From assembly GCF_000522985.1 (NCBI RefSeq), contig NZ_CP007128.1, forward strand, positions 1,038,220 through 1,102,219: 64,000 nt of DNA, read 5' to 3'. The position numbers and the translations under genes were made by a program. Shown in pieces: positions 52,177-60,176 of this stretch (positions are counted from its first letter, which is position 1; each line of letters opens with the position of its first letter). Under the pieces are notes generated by a model. The model saw only the letters and a program-made list of their open reading frames with translations. It was not told where the DNA came from and searched no databases. The stretch is from Gemmatirosa kalamazoonensis (GTDB lineage: Bacteria; Gemmatimonadota; Gemmatimonadetes; Gemmatimonadales; Gemmatimonadaceae).

Positions 52177-53061
52177 CTAGTCGTCCTCCAGCAGCTCGTC
52201 GAACGCTCGCGCCGCCGCGCTCGGCTCGCGCCCGACGAGGCGGAGCCGGGTGAGGGCGCGGCGCATGGCGAGGTCGGGGACGCGCACGAGGGCGACGCGG
52301 CCTAACGCGAGCTGGTCCGCCGCGGCGAGCCGCGACACGATCGCGAGGCCGAGCCCCGCAGCGACCGCCTGCGTCACCGCCGCGGTGCTGCCGAGCGTGA
52401 GGAGCCGTCGCGGCGCGACGCCCGCCGCGCGCAGCGCCGCCTCGGCCACGCGGCGCGTGCCGGAGCCGCGCTCGCGGGCGATGAAGGGCTCCGCGGCGAG
52501 CGCCTCGGGCGCGACGCGCCGCCGACGCGCGAGCGGGTGGTCGACCGGCGCGACGACGACGAGCGCGTCGTCGCGCCACGGCAGCACCTCGATCCGCGGA
52601 TGCGCGACGGGCCCCTCGACGAGCGCGACGTCGAGCCGGCGCTGCACGAGCCGCCGCGCGACCGCGCGCGTGTTCGCCGTGGCGACGCGCAGCTCGACGC
52701 CCGGGTGGCGCGCGCGGAAGCGGCCGAGCAGACGCGGAAGCAGGTACGTCGCGATCGTCGTGCTCGCCCCGATGCGGAGCGTGCCCCCCTCGAGCCCGCG
52801 CAGCGCGCGCAGCTCCTCCTCCGCGCTCCGCTCGACGGCGAACAGCTCGCGCGCGCGGGCGTGCAGCACGGCGCCGGCATCGGTGAGGCGCACGCCGCGC
52901 GCGCCGCGCTCGAGGAGCGGCGCGCCGACCTGCCGCTCGATGCCGCGCACCGCCTTCGACACCGCCGGCTGGCTCAGATGCAGCGCGGCGGCCGCCTTGG
53001 TGAACCCGCGCTGGTCGGCGACCGCGGCGAACACGCGCAGGTAGTGGAGGTTGAGCGCCAT
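52177..53061 (-). CDS. LysR-family regulator, divergent from a YeiH-type exporter
   Basis: The protein has 294 residues from MALNLHYLRVF. The helix-turn-helix (RGFTKAAAALHLSQPAVSKA) is typical LysR, followed by a two-lobed effector domain (GTLRIGASTTIATYLLPRLL). It is divergent from the YeiH-like gene with only 41 bases between, the usual layout for YeiE/CysB-like control of YeiH. The inducer is probably a sulphur compound, by analogy only. Confidence 0.9.
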   Translation of the reverse strand: MALNLHYLRVFAAVADQRGFTKAAAALHLSQPAVSKAVRGIERQVGAPLLERGARGVRLTDAGAVLHARARELFAVERSAEEELRALRGLEGGTLRIGASTTIATYLLPRLLGRFRARHPGVELRVATANTRAVARRLVQRRLDVALVEGPVAHPRIEVLPWRDDALVVVAPVDHPLARRRRVAPEALAAEPFIARERGSGTRRVAEAALRAAGVAPRRLLTLGSTAAVTQAVAAGLGLAIVSRLAAADQLALGRVALVRVPDLAMRRALTRLRLVGREPSAAARAFDELLEDD

Positions 53062-53102
53062 AACCAATGGTAATGCGCCCATGAGTCGAATGTCTTGGAC
53101 TC

Positions 53103-54179
53103 ATGACCCGCGACCGGCGATCGTTCGGGACCGCCATGACCACCATCGTCGCCGAAGAGTCGCCGTCGTACCCTGCTCCACTGCTCCCCGGGCTCGCCCT
53201 CACCGCCGCCATCGGCGTCGCGTCGTGGGCGATCGCGTGGGTCGAGCAGCGCGCGTTCGGGCATCCCGTCGTCGAGGCGCTCGTCGTCGCGATCCTGCTC
53301 GGCATGGTGGTGCGCACCCTGCGCGCGCCGAGTGCCCGCGCCGCGGCGGGGGTGCGCTTCGCCGCCAAGGAGCTGCTCGAGGCGGCGGTGTTCCTGCTCG
53401 GCGCGTCGGTGGATCTGCCGCTGCTCGTGCGCGCGGGGCCCGCGCTCGCCGTCGGCATCGTGCTGCTCGTCGTGCTCGGCCTCGCGTGCAGCTACGCGCT
53501 CGGCCGCACGCTCGGCCTCCCGCGGCGGCTCGCGGTGCTCGTCGCGTGCGGCAACTCGATCTGCGGCAACTCGGCCATCGCCGCCGTGGCGCCGGTGATC
53601 GACGCGGAGCCGGAGCACGTCGCGACGGCGATCGCGTTCACCGCGGTGCTCGGCGTGTGCGTGGTGCTGGGCCTGCCGCTGCTCGTGCGGCCCCTCGGCC
53701 TGTCGCTCTACCAGTACGGCGTGCTCGCCGGGCTCACCGTGTACGCGGTGCCGCAGGTGCTCGCCGCGGCGTTCCCGGTGAGCGTGCTCTCGGGGCAGGT
53801 GGGCACGCTCGTGAAGCTCGTGCGCGTGCTGATGCTCGGGCCCGTGGTGCTGTTCTTCGCCGTGCGCCACCGCGGCGAGCGCGGCGAGCGTGGCACGCTC
53901 CGCATCGGACAGCTCGGGCGCCTCGTGCCGTGGTTCATCGTCGGCTTCCTCGCGCTCGCCGCGCTCCGCGCGCTCGGCCTCGTGCCGCCGCCGATGGCGG
54001 ACGTGGCGAAGTCGTTCTCCGGCTGGCTCACGATCGCCGCGATGGCCGCGCTCGGCCTCGGCGTCGACGTGCGCGCCGTCTCGCGCGTGGGGCGGCCGGT
54101 GGTGCTGACGGTGACGGGATCGCTCGCCGTGCTCGTGGTGCTGAGCGTGACGCTGATCCGCGTGCTCGCGATCCGGTGA
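53103..54179 (+). CDS. YeiH-family (UPF0324) membrane transporter, putative sulphate exporter
   Basis: The protein has 358 residues and about ten TM helices. LLEAAVFLLGASVDLPLLV, LVACGNSICGNSAIAAVAPV and LTVYAVPQVLAAAF are conserved YeiH blocks, and AAMAALGLGVDVRAVSRVG is near the C-terminus. A second possible start is the ATG at 53136. It probably sits in the inner membrane and is regulated by the LysR protein encoded opposite. Confidence 0.87.
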   Translation: MTRDRRSFGTAMTTIVAEESPSYPAPLLPGLALTAAIGVASWAIAWVEQRAFGHPVVEALVVAILLGMVVRTLRAPSARAAAGVRFAAKELLEAAVFLLGASVDLPLLVRAGPALAVGIVLLVVLGLACSYALGRTLGLPRRLAVLVACGNSICGNSAIAAVAPVIDAEPEHVATAIAFTAVLGVCVVLGLPLLVRPLGLSLYQYGVLAGLTVYAVPQVLAAAFPVSVLSGQVGTLVKLVRVLMLGPVVLFFAVRHRGERGERGTLRIGQLGRLVPWFIVGFLALAALRALGLVPPPMADVAKSFSGWLTIAAMAALGLGVDVRAVSRVGRPVVLTVTGSLAVLVVLSVTLIRVLAIR

Positions 54180-54217
54180 CGAACGGGGATTGACGGCGCG
54201 CCCGGCGCGGGACCAAC

Positions 54218-54236
54218 TATACCGCGCGACGGTATA
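54218..54236 (+). promoter_or_regulatory. perfect dyad operator of the second PadR-ADOP module
   Basis: TATACCG and CGGTATA are perfectly inverted around CGCGA, 22 bases before the PadR start. TATATT at its right end could be a -10 box. Its role parallels the dyad at 43022, but the sequence is different, so the two PadR proteins should not cross-regulate. Confidence 0.6.
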
Positions 54237-54257
54237 TTCACCCGCTCCCGCGGACCC

Positions 54258-54608
54258 GTGGGCGACGCGCCGCTCTCCACGCCGGTGTTCCAGATCCTGC
54301 TGTCGCTCGCCGACGCGGATCTGCACGGCTACGCCATCATCCAGGACGTCGCCGCGCGCACGGATGGCGACGTGCGGCTCACCGCGAGCACGCTCTACGC
54401 CGCCGTGAAGCGGCTGCTCGACGCGGACTGGATCGAGGAGCTCGCGCCGCGCGAGCGGCCGCCGGACGACGACGCGCGGCGCCGCTACTACCGCCTCACG
54501 CCGTCGGGCCGCCGCGCGGTGCGCACGGAGGCGCGCCGCCTCGAGCGGCTCACCGCGATGGCGCGGGCGAAGCGCGTGCTGCCGCCGCTCCGGCCGGGGG
54601 ACACGTGA
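54258..54608 (+). CDS. PadR-family transcriptional regulator, second copy
   Basis: The protein has 116 residues from a GTG. VFQILLSLADADLHGYAIIQ, LTASTLYAAVKRLLDADWIE and RRYYRLTPSGRRAVRTEARR are the PadR winged helix and wing. Its stop overlaps the start of the ADOP gene (GTGA), so the two are coupled. Auto-repression through the dyad at 54218 is likely. Confidence 0.92.
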   Translation: MGDAPLSTPVFQILLSLADADLHGYAIIQDVAARTDGDVRLTASTLYAAVKRLLDADWIEELAPRERPPDDDARRRYYRLTPSGRRAVRTEARRLERLTAMARAKRVLPPLRPGDT

Positions 54609-57232
54609 GCGCGCGCGTGTATCGGGTGCTGCTCGCGCTGCTGCTGCCCGCGCGCTTCCGCCGCCGGTTCGGCGACGAGATGGCGCTCGTGTTCGCCGAG
54701 CTGTGCGCGGCGTCGCGCGGCCCGTTAGGCGGCCTGCGCGCGCTCGCCGCCGAGCTCCCGCCGCTGCTGTCGCTCGCGCTGCGCGAGCGCCGCGCCGAGT
54801 GGCGGTCCACCGACCGAGGAGACTCCACCATGACCGACCGCGCGCGGCAGGATCTCCGCTTCGCGTGGCGCGCGCTGCGCCGGAGCCCCGGCTTCGCGCT
54901 CGTCGCGGCGCTCACGCTGGCGTTGGGCGTCGGCGCGAACACGGCCATCTTCAGCGTCGTGCGCGGCGTGCTGCTCAAGCCGCTCGCGCTGCGCGCGCCG
55001 GAGCAGCTCGTGGACGTGGCCGAGTCGCGCGGCGGCCCGAACGACCTCGCGGAGACGACGCCGGGCAGCTTCGCGGACTGGCGACGGCAGGCCGCGTCGC
55101 TGCGCCTCGCCGGCTACTCGACCGCCGACGCCACGCTCACGGGGCTCGGCGACGCCGAGCGGCTGCCGGGTGCGATCACGGTGGGCGGGCTGTTCGAGCT
55201 GCTGGGCGTCCCGGCGCTCGTCGGCCGCGCGCTCACCGAGGCGGACGACGCACCCGGCGCGGCGCCGGTCGTCGTGCTGAGCCACGCCGAGTGGCAGCGG
55301 CTGTTCGGCGGCGACCGCGCCGCGATGGGCCGCGCGCTCGTGCTCGACGGCACCGCGTACACGATCGTGGGCGTGATGCCGCCGAGCTTCCGCTTCCCGA
55401 GCGGCGGCACGGCGTACTGGATGCCGGCGCGCTTCTCGGCGGAGATGCGCGCGAACCGCGATCAGTACTTCGTCGCCGTGGTCGGTCGCCTCCGACCGGG
55501 CGCGACGCTGGAGACGGCGCGCGCGGAGCTGGCCACGATCGCCGCGCGGCAGCGGCGCGCGTGGCCGCAGTACGACGCGGACCTGCGCATCGTCGCGCGG
55601 CCGCTGCTCGACACCGTCGTCGCCGGAGCGCGCACGCGGCTGCTCGTGCTCATGGCGTCGGTCGGCTGCGTGCTGCTCATCACGTGCGCGAACCTCGGCA
55701 ACCTGCTGCTCGCGCGCGCCACCGCGCGGCGCCGCGAGTTCGCCGTGCGGCGCGCGGTCGGCGCGGGGACGAGGCGACTCGTCCGGCAGCTGTTCACCGA
55801 GAGCCTGCTGCTCGCGCTCGTCGGCGGCGCGCTCGGCGCGGTCGTGGGGCGCGCGTTCCTCGCGCTGCTGCTCGCCGCGCGCGCGACGACGCACCTGCCG
55901 CGGGCCGACGAGATCCGGCTCGATCTGCCGGTGCTGGCGTTCACGTTGGGCGTGTCGGCGCTCGCCGGGCTGTGCTTCGGCTCCGTGCCCGCGTGGCAGC
56001 TCGCGCGTACGCGCTCGCTGGAAGCGCTGCGCCAGGGCACGCGCGGGAGCGCGGGACGCGAGTGGACGCGGCGCGCGCTCGTCGTCTCGGAGCTCGCGCT
56101 CGCGATGATGCTGCTCACCGGCGCGGGGCTGCTGCTCCGCTCCTTCGCGCAGCTGCAGCGCGTGGACCCCGGCTTCGCGGCGACGCGGCTGCTCACGTTC
56201 GACGCGGCGCGCGGCGACGTGCGCGCGGACAACGCGGCGTTCTTCGCGGCGGCGCTCGAGCGCGTGCGCGCGCTCCCCGGCGTGCGCGCGGCGGCGCTCG
56301 TGAGCCAGCTTCCGGTGACGGGCCGCGGCATCGGCGCGTGGTTCAACCGCCTGGACCGGCCGACGCCTCCCGGCCGCAAGCCGGAGGGCGAGGCGTACCG
56401 CGTGGTGTCGCCGGAGTACTTCACGACGATCGGGCTGCCGCTGCGGCGCGGTCGTTCGTTAGGCACGAGCGACACGCGCGACCGGCCCGCGGTGGTGATC
56501 AACGAGGCGCTGGCGCGGAAGTACTACCCGGGCGAGGACCCCATCGGCAAGGAGATCTACCTCGGCGCGCCGGACAACCGGCTGTTCGACCGCGCGCCGA
56601 TCGTCGGCGTGGTGGGCGACACGCACGACGCGGGGCTCGGCGCGGCGCCGCTCCCCACGGTCTACATCCCGCACGCGGTGATGCGTGCGTGGCCGTCGTT
56701 CTCGTTCGTGGTGCGCACCGCGGGCGCCCCGGAGACGGCCGCGTCGGCGGCGCGCGCGGCGATCCGCGCGCTGGATCCGTCGGTGCCGGTGCGCGACGTG
56801 CGCGCGATCGACGACGTGCTGTCCGAATCGGTCGCGCCGGCACGGTGGTCGATGATGCTGATGACCGTGTTCGCGGCGGTCGCGCTGACGGTGGCGGCGC
56901 TCGGCGTGTTCGGCGTGCTGTCGTTCCTCGTCGCGCAGCGGCGCCGGGAGCTCGGCATCCGCATGGCGCTGGGCGCCGCGCCGCGTGCGCTCCGGCGCAT
57001 GGTGCTCGGCCAGGGACTCGTGCTCGTGCTCGCGGGGCTCGGGCTCGGCGTGGTCGGCGCGCTCGCGCTGTCGCGCTTCATGACGACGCTGCTCTACGGC
57101 GTGACGCCCACCGACGCCGCGACGTACGCCGGCGTCGCCGTGCTGCTCGTGCTCATCGCGGTCGTCGCGAGCTGGCTCCCCGCGCGCCACGCCACGCACG
57201 TCGACCCGATCGTGGTGCTGCGCTCGGACTGA
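54605..57232 (+). CDS. ADOP-type ABC permease, second copy
   Basis: The protein has 875 residues. The cytoplasmic lead (LLLPARFRRRFGDEMALVF) resembles the permease-prefix domain found on such proteins. RQDLRFAWRALRRSPGFALV then starts the duplicated MacB/FtsX-like permease; ELGIRMALGAAPRALRRMVL lies near the end. There is no ATP-binding domain. It is a distant paralogue of the protein at 43437-46121, with a different N-terminal prefix. Confidence 0.92.
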   Translation: MSARVYRVLLALLLPARFRRRFGDEMALVFAELCAASRGPLGGLRALAAELPPLLSLALRERRAEWRSTDRGDSTMTDRARQDLRFAWRALRRSPGFALVAALTLALGVGANTAIFSVVRGVLLKPLALRAPEQLVDVAESRGGPNDLAETTPGSFADWRRQAASLRLAGYSTADATLTGLGDAERLPGAITVGGLFELLGVPALVGRALTEADDAPGAAPVVVLSHAEWQRLFGGDRAAMGRALVLDGTAYTIVGVMPPSFRFPSGGTAYWMPARFSAEMRANRDQYFVAVVGRLRPGATLETARAELATIAARQRRAWPQYDADLRIVARPLLDTVVAGARTRLLVLMASVGCVLLITCANLGNLLLARATARRREFAVRRAVGAGTRRLVRQLFTESLLLALVGGALGAVVGRAFLALLLAARATTHLPRADEIRLDLPVLAFTLGVSALAGLCFGSVPAWQLARTRSLEALRQGTRGSAGREWTRRALVVSELALAMMLLTGAGLLLRSFAQLQRVDPGFAATRLLTFDAARGDVRADNAAFFAAALERVRALPGVRAAALVSQLPVTGRGIGAWFNRLDRPTPPGRKPEGEAYRVVSPEYFTTIGLPLRRGRSLGTSDTRDRPAVVINEALARKYYPGEDPIGKEIYLGAPDNRLFDRAPIVGVVGDTHDAGLGAAPLPTVYIPHAVMRAWPSFSFVVRTAGAPETAASAARAAIRALDPSVPVRDVRAIDDVLSESVAPARWSMMLMTVFAAVALTVAALGVFGVLSFLVAQRRRELGIRMALGAAPRALRRMVLGQGLVLVLAGLGLGVVGALALSRFMTTLLYGVTPTDAATYAGVAVLLVLIAVVASWLPARHATHVDPIVVLRSD

Positions 57233-57289
57233 CATCGCCCCTTGTGTGCGGCTCACGTTCCGGCGAAATAGCGCGAGCCCCGCCGAGAC

Positions 57290-58663
57290 GTGACGATGAC
57301 GACGAGCTCCCGAGATACACCTGTCGAGCGGGCCGCACCGCTCGCGGAGCGCCTGCTCGCGCCGCTCGCACGCTTCGCCGGAAGTGCGTCGGGAGGCGGC
57401 GTCGTGCTGCTCGCCGTGACGGCGGTCGCGCTCGCATGGGCCAACTCGCCGTGGGCCGGCGCGTACCACCACCTGTGGGAGACACCGATCGCGCTGACGC
57501 TCGGCACGCACACGTTCCGCGCGACGCTGCACTATCTGATCAACGACGGCCTGATGGCCGTGTTCTTCTTCGTCGTCGGCCTCGAGATCAAGCGCGAGGT
57601 GCTCGCCGGCGAGCTCGCGACGCTGCGCACCGCGGCGCTGCCGATGATCGCGGCACTCGGCGGCATGGTGGTGCCGGCGGCGCTGTACACGCTCGTCGCG
57701 CACGGGACGCCGGCCGCGGCGGGCTGGGGGGTGCCGATGGCCACCGACATCGCCTTCGCGCTCGGCGCGCTCGCGCTGATCGGGCGCGGGCTGCCGACCG
57801 GCCTGCGCGTGTTCCTCGCGGCGCTCGCCGTCGTCGACGACCTCGGCGCGGTGCTCGTGATCGCCGTCTTCTACTCCGGCGGCGTCTCGTGGGGCGCGCT
57901 CGCCAGCGCGGCGGCGATCCTCGTGGCGGCGCTCGCCTGCAACCGCGCCGGCGTGCGACGGCCGTGGGCGTACGGTGCGCTCGGCATCACGCTCTGGTGC
58001 GCCATGATCGCCTCGGGCGTGCACGCGACGATCGCCGGCGTGCTGCTCGCGCTCACGATCCCGGCGCGCACGCGCGTCGACGAGCCGGTGTTCCTCGCCG
58101 GCGCGCGCCGCGCCCTCGACGACTTCGACGCGGCGGCGATGGTCACGGCGGCGGATCCCGACACGACGGTGCTCTCCAACACCGCGCACCACGCTGCGAT
58201 CGAGGAGCTGGAGACGCTGTGCGACCACGCGCAGCCGCCGCTCGTCCGCATCGAGCACGCGCTGCACGGCCCGGTCACGTTCGGCGTGATGCCGATCTTC
58301 GCGCTCTCCAACGCCGGCGTGTCGCTGGACGCCGCGGCGCTCGGCGCCGCCGTCGCGAGCCCCGCGGCCATCGGTGCGGCGCTCGGCCTCGTCGTCGGCA
58401 AGCCGTTAGGCATCACGCTCTTCTCGTGGCTCGCCGTGCGGGCCCGGGTCGCGGCGCTGCCGGCGGGGGTGACGTGGGGCGCGCTCACGGGCGTCGGCTT
58501 CCTCGGCGGGATCGGCTTCACGATGGCGCTGTTCATCGCCGCGCTGGCGTTCCCCGACTCGCCGCTGCTCGAAGCGGCGAAGACGGGCGTGCTCGTCGCC
58601 TCGCTCGGCGCCGGGGTGACCGGCGTGGTGCTGCTCCGCCGACGGAGCGGCGTCGGGGCATGA
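57290..58663 (+). CDS. nhaA: Na+/H+ antiporter NhaA
   Basis: The protein has 457 residues and about 12 TM helices. VFFFVVGLEIKREVLAGEL, MATDIAFALGALAL and AVVDDLGAVLVIAVFYSG contain the paired Asp residues of the ion site; GVTWGALTGVGFLGGIGFTM is a family mark. The N-terminus has about 30 extra polar residues. It is electrogenic, exchanging two H+ for one Na+ at high pH in the inner membrane. ATGA couples it to the next antiporter. Confidence 0.95.
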   Translation: MTMTTSSRDTPVERAAPLAERLLAPLARFAGSASGGGVVLLAVTAVALAWANSPWAGAYHHLWETPIALTLGTHTFRATLHYLINDGLMAVFFFVVGLEIKREVLAGELATLRTAALPMIAALGGMVVPAALYTLVAHGTPAAAGWGVPMATDIAFALGALALIGRGLPTGLRVFLAALAVVDDLGAVLVIAVFYSGGVSWGALASAAAILVAALACNRAGVRRPWAYGALGITLWCAMIASGVHATIAGVLLALTIPARTRVDEPVFLAGARRALDDFDAAAMVTAADPDTTVLSNTAHHAAIEELETLCDHAQPPLVRIEHALHGPVTFGVMPIFALSNAGVSLDAAALGAAVASPAAIGAALGLVVGKPLGITLFSWLAVRARVAALPAGVTWGALTGVGFLGGIGFTMALFIAALAFPDSPLLEAAKTGVLVASLGAGVTGVVLLRRRSGVGA

Positions 58664-60111
58664 GCGGCGAGCCGCACCTCGGCGTCACGCTCGTCCTGCT
58701 GTTCGTCGTCGCGACCATCGTCGCGCTCGTCGCGCGACGCGTGCGCGTGCCGTACACCGTGGCGCTTGTCATCGCCGGGCTCGGGCTCGGCGCCACGCAC
58801 GTCATCGAGGCGCCGCCGCTGACGAAGGAGCTGCTGTTCACGCTGTTCCTTCCCGGGCTGCTGTTCGAGGCCGCGTTCCACCTCGAGTGGCGCGAGTTCT
58901 GGCACGACCGCGTGACGCTCGTGGCGCTCGCCGTGCCCGGCGTCGTCGCCGCGATGGCGGTCATCGGCGTCGCGCTCGTGCCGACGATGCGCCTGCTCGG
59001 CGTCGACGGCGGGACGACCGCGGCGCTCGGCACGCACGCCGTGCTGCTGTTCGCGGCGCTCATCTCGGCCACCGACCCCGTCGCCGTCGTCGCGCTGTTC
59101 CGCGCGCTTGCCGCGCCGCGCCGGCTCACCGTGGTCGTGGAGGGGGAGAGCCTGCTGAACGACGGCACGGCGATCATCTTCTTCACGCTCGCGTTAGGCG
59201 CGCTCGCCGGACCGGTGTCGTTAGGCGGGCTCGCGCTCGACTTCCTCTACGTCGTCGGCGTCGGCGTCGTGGTCGGCGGGGCGACCGGCGTGGCCGGGGC
59301 GGAGCTGATCCGGCGCGTCGACGAGCCGATGCTCGAGATCATGGTGACGACGATCGTCGCCTACGGCTCGTTCATCGCCGCCGACGAGCTGCGCGCGTCG
59401 GGCGTCATCGCCACGGTCACCGCCGGCATGCTGGGCGGCAGCCGCGTGGGGCGGCGCGGCCTCTCGGCGCCGGCGCGCGTCGCCGTCGTCACGTTCTGGG
59501 AGTACGTCGCGTTCGCGCTGAACTCCGTCGTCTTCCTGCTCATCGGACTCGTCGTACGCGTGCCCGCGCTGCTCGCGTCGTGGCGCGCGATCGTCGCCGC
59601 GTATCTCGTCGTCACGGCGAGCCGCGGCATCGTCACGTGGGCGCTCGCGCGGCTCCTGCCGAAGCGCCTCGAGCTGCCGAGCGGCTGGACGCCGCTGCTC
59701 GCGTGGGGCGGGCTGCGCGGCGCGCTGTCGATGGTGCTCGCGCTCGCGATCCCGGAGCTCGTCGGCGCGCGCGACACGCTCGTCACCATCACGTTCGGCG
59801 TCGTCATCCTGTCGATCCTGCTGCAGGGCGCCACGATCGGCCCGGCGCTGCGATGGCTCGGCGTAGCCCGCGAGTCGTCGCACGACTCGCCGTACGCCGT
59901 CACGCGCGGCGCGCTCATCGCCGCCCACGCCGCGCTGCAGGAGCTCGAGCGCACCACCGGGGGCGGCCACGACGGCGATGCGACCGCCGCCGAGCATCAC
60001 GCGCTCGCCGAGGAAGCGATCGGCCACGTGCGGCGCGCGGAGGGAGAGCTCGCCGCGGCGCTCGATCGCGCGCCGACGCGTGGCGTGCCGCACACTCGCG
60101 ACGACGGTTGA
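58660..60111 (+). CDS. CPA1-type Na+/H+ antiporter
   Basis: The protein has 483 residues and about 12 TM helices. ISATDPVAVVALFRALAAP and VEGESLLNDGTAIIFFTLAL hold the conserved Asp pair of CPA1 exchangers; WGGLRGALSMVLALAIPELV is the matching later motif. A soluble His/Asp-bearing tail of about 70 residues follows. Coupled to nhaA by ATGA, it suggests a two-antiporter operon for sodium or pH stress. Confidence 0.93.
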   Translation: MSGEPHLGVTLVLLFVVATIVALVARRVRVPYTVALVIAGLGLGATHVIEAPPLTKELLFTLFLPGLLFEAAFHLEWREFWHDRVTLVALAVPGVVAAMAVIGVALVPTMRLLGVDGGTTAALGTHAVLLFAALISATDPVAVVALFRALAAPRRLTVVVEGESLLNDGTAIIFFTLALGALAGPVSLGGLALDFLYVVGVGVVVGGATGVAGAELIRRVDEPMLEIMVTTIVAYGSFIAADELRASGVIATVTAGMLGGSRVGRRGLSAPARVAVVTFWEYVAFALNSVVFLLIGLVVRVPALLASWRAIVAAYLVVTASRGIVTWALARLLPKRLELPSGWTPLLAWGGLRGALSMVLALAIPELVGARDTLVTITFGVVILSILLQGATIGPALRWLGVARESSHDSPYAVTRGALIAAHAALQELERTTGGGHDGDATAAEHHALAEEAIGHVRRAEGELAAALDRAPTRGVPHTRDDG

Positions 60112-60176
60112 CCCGCGGTCGTGGCGCCGGTGGTCTAGTTGGTGCTACCGCCGGCACGACCGACAGGCGGTGCCGC

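Noticed and set aside
54703-60111. An 1802-residue open frame across the second ADOP gene, nhaA and the CPA1 gene
   Set aside because: Most of it is an Arg/Ala-rich shadow frame with no domains; only its end is the real CPA1 antiporter, which starts at 58660.
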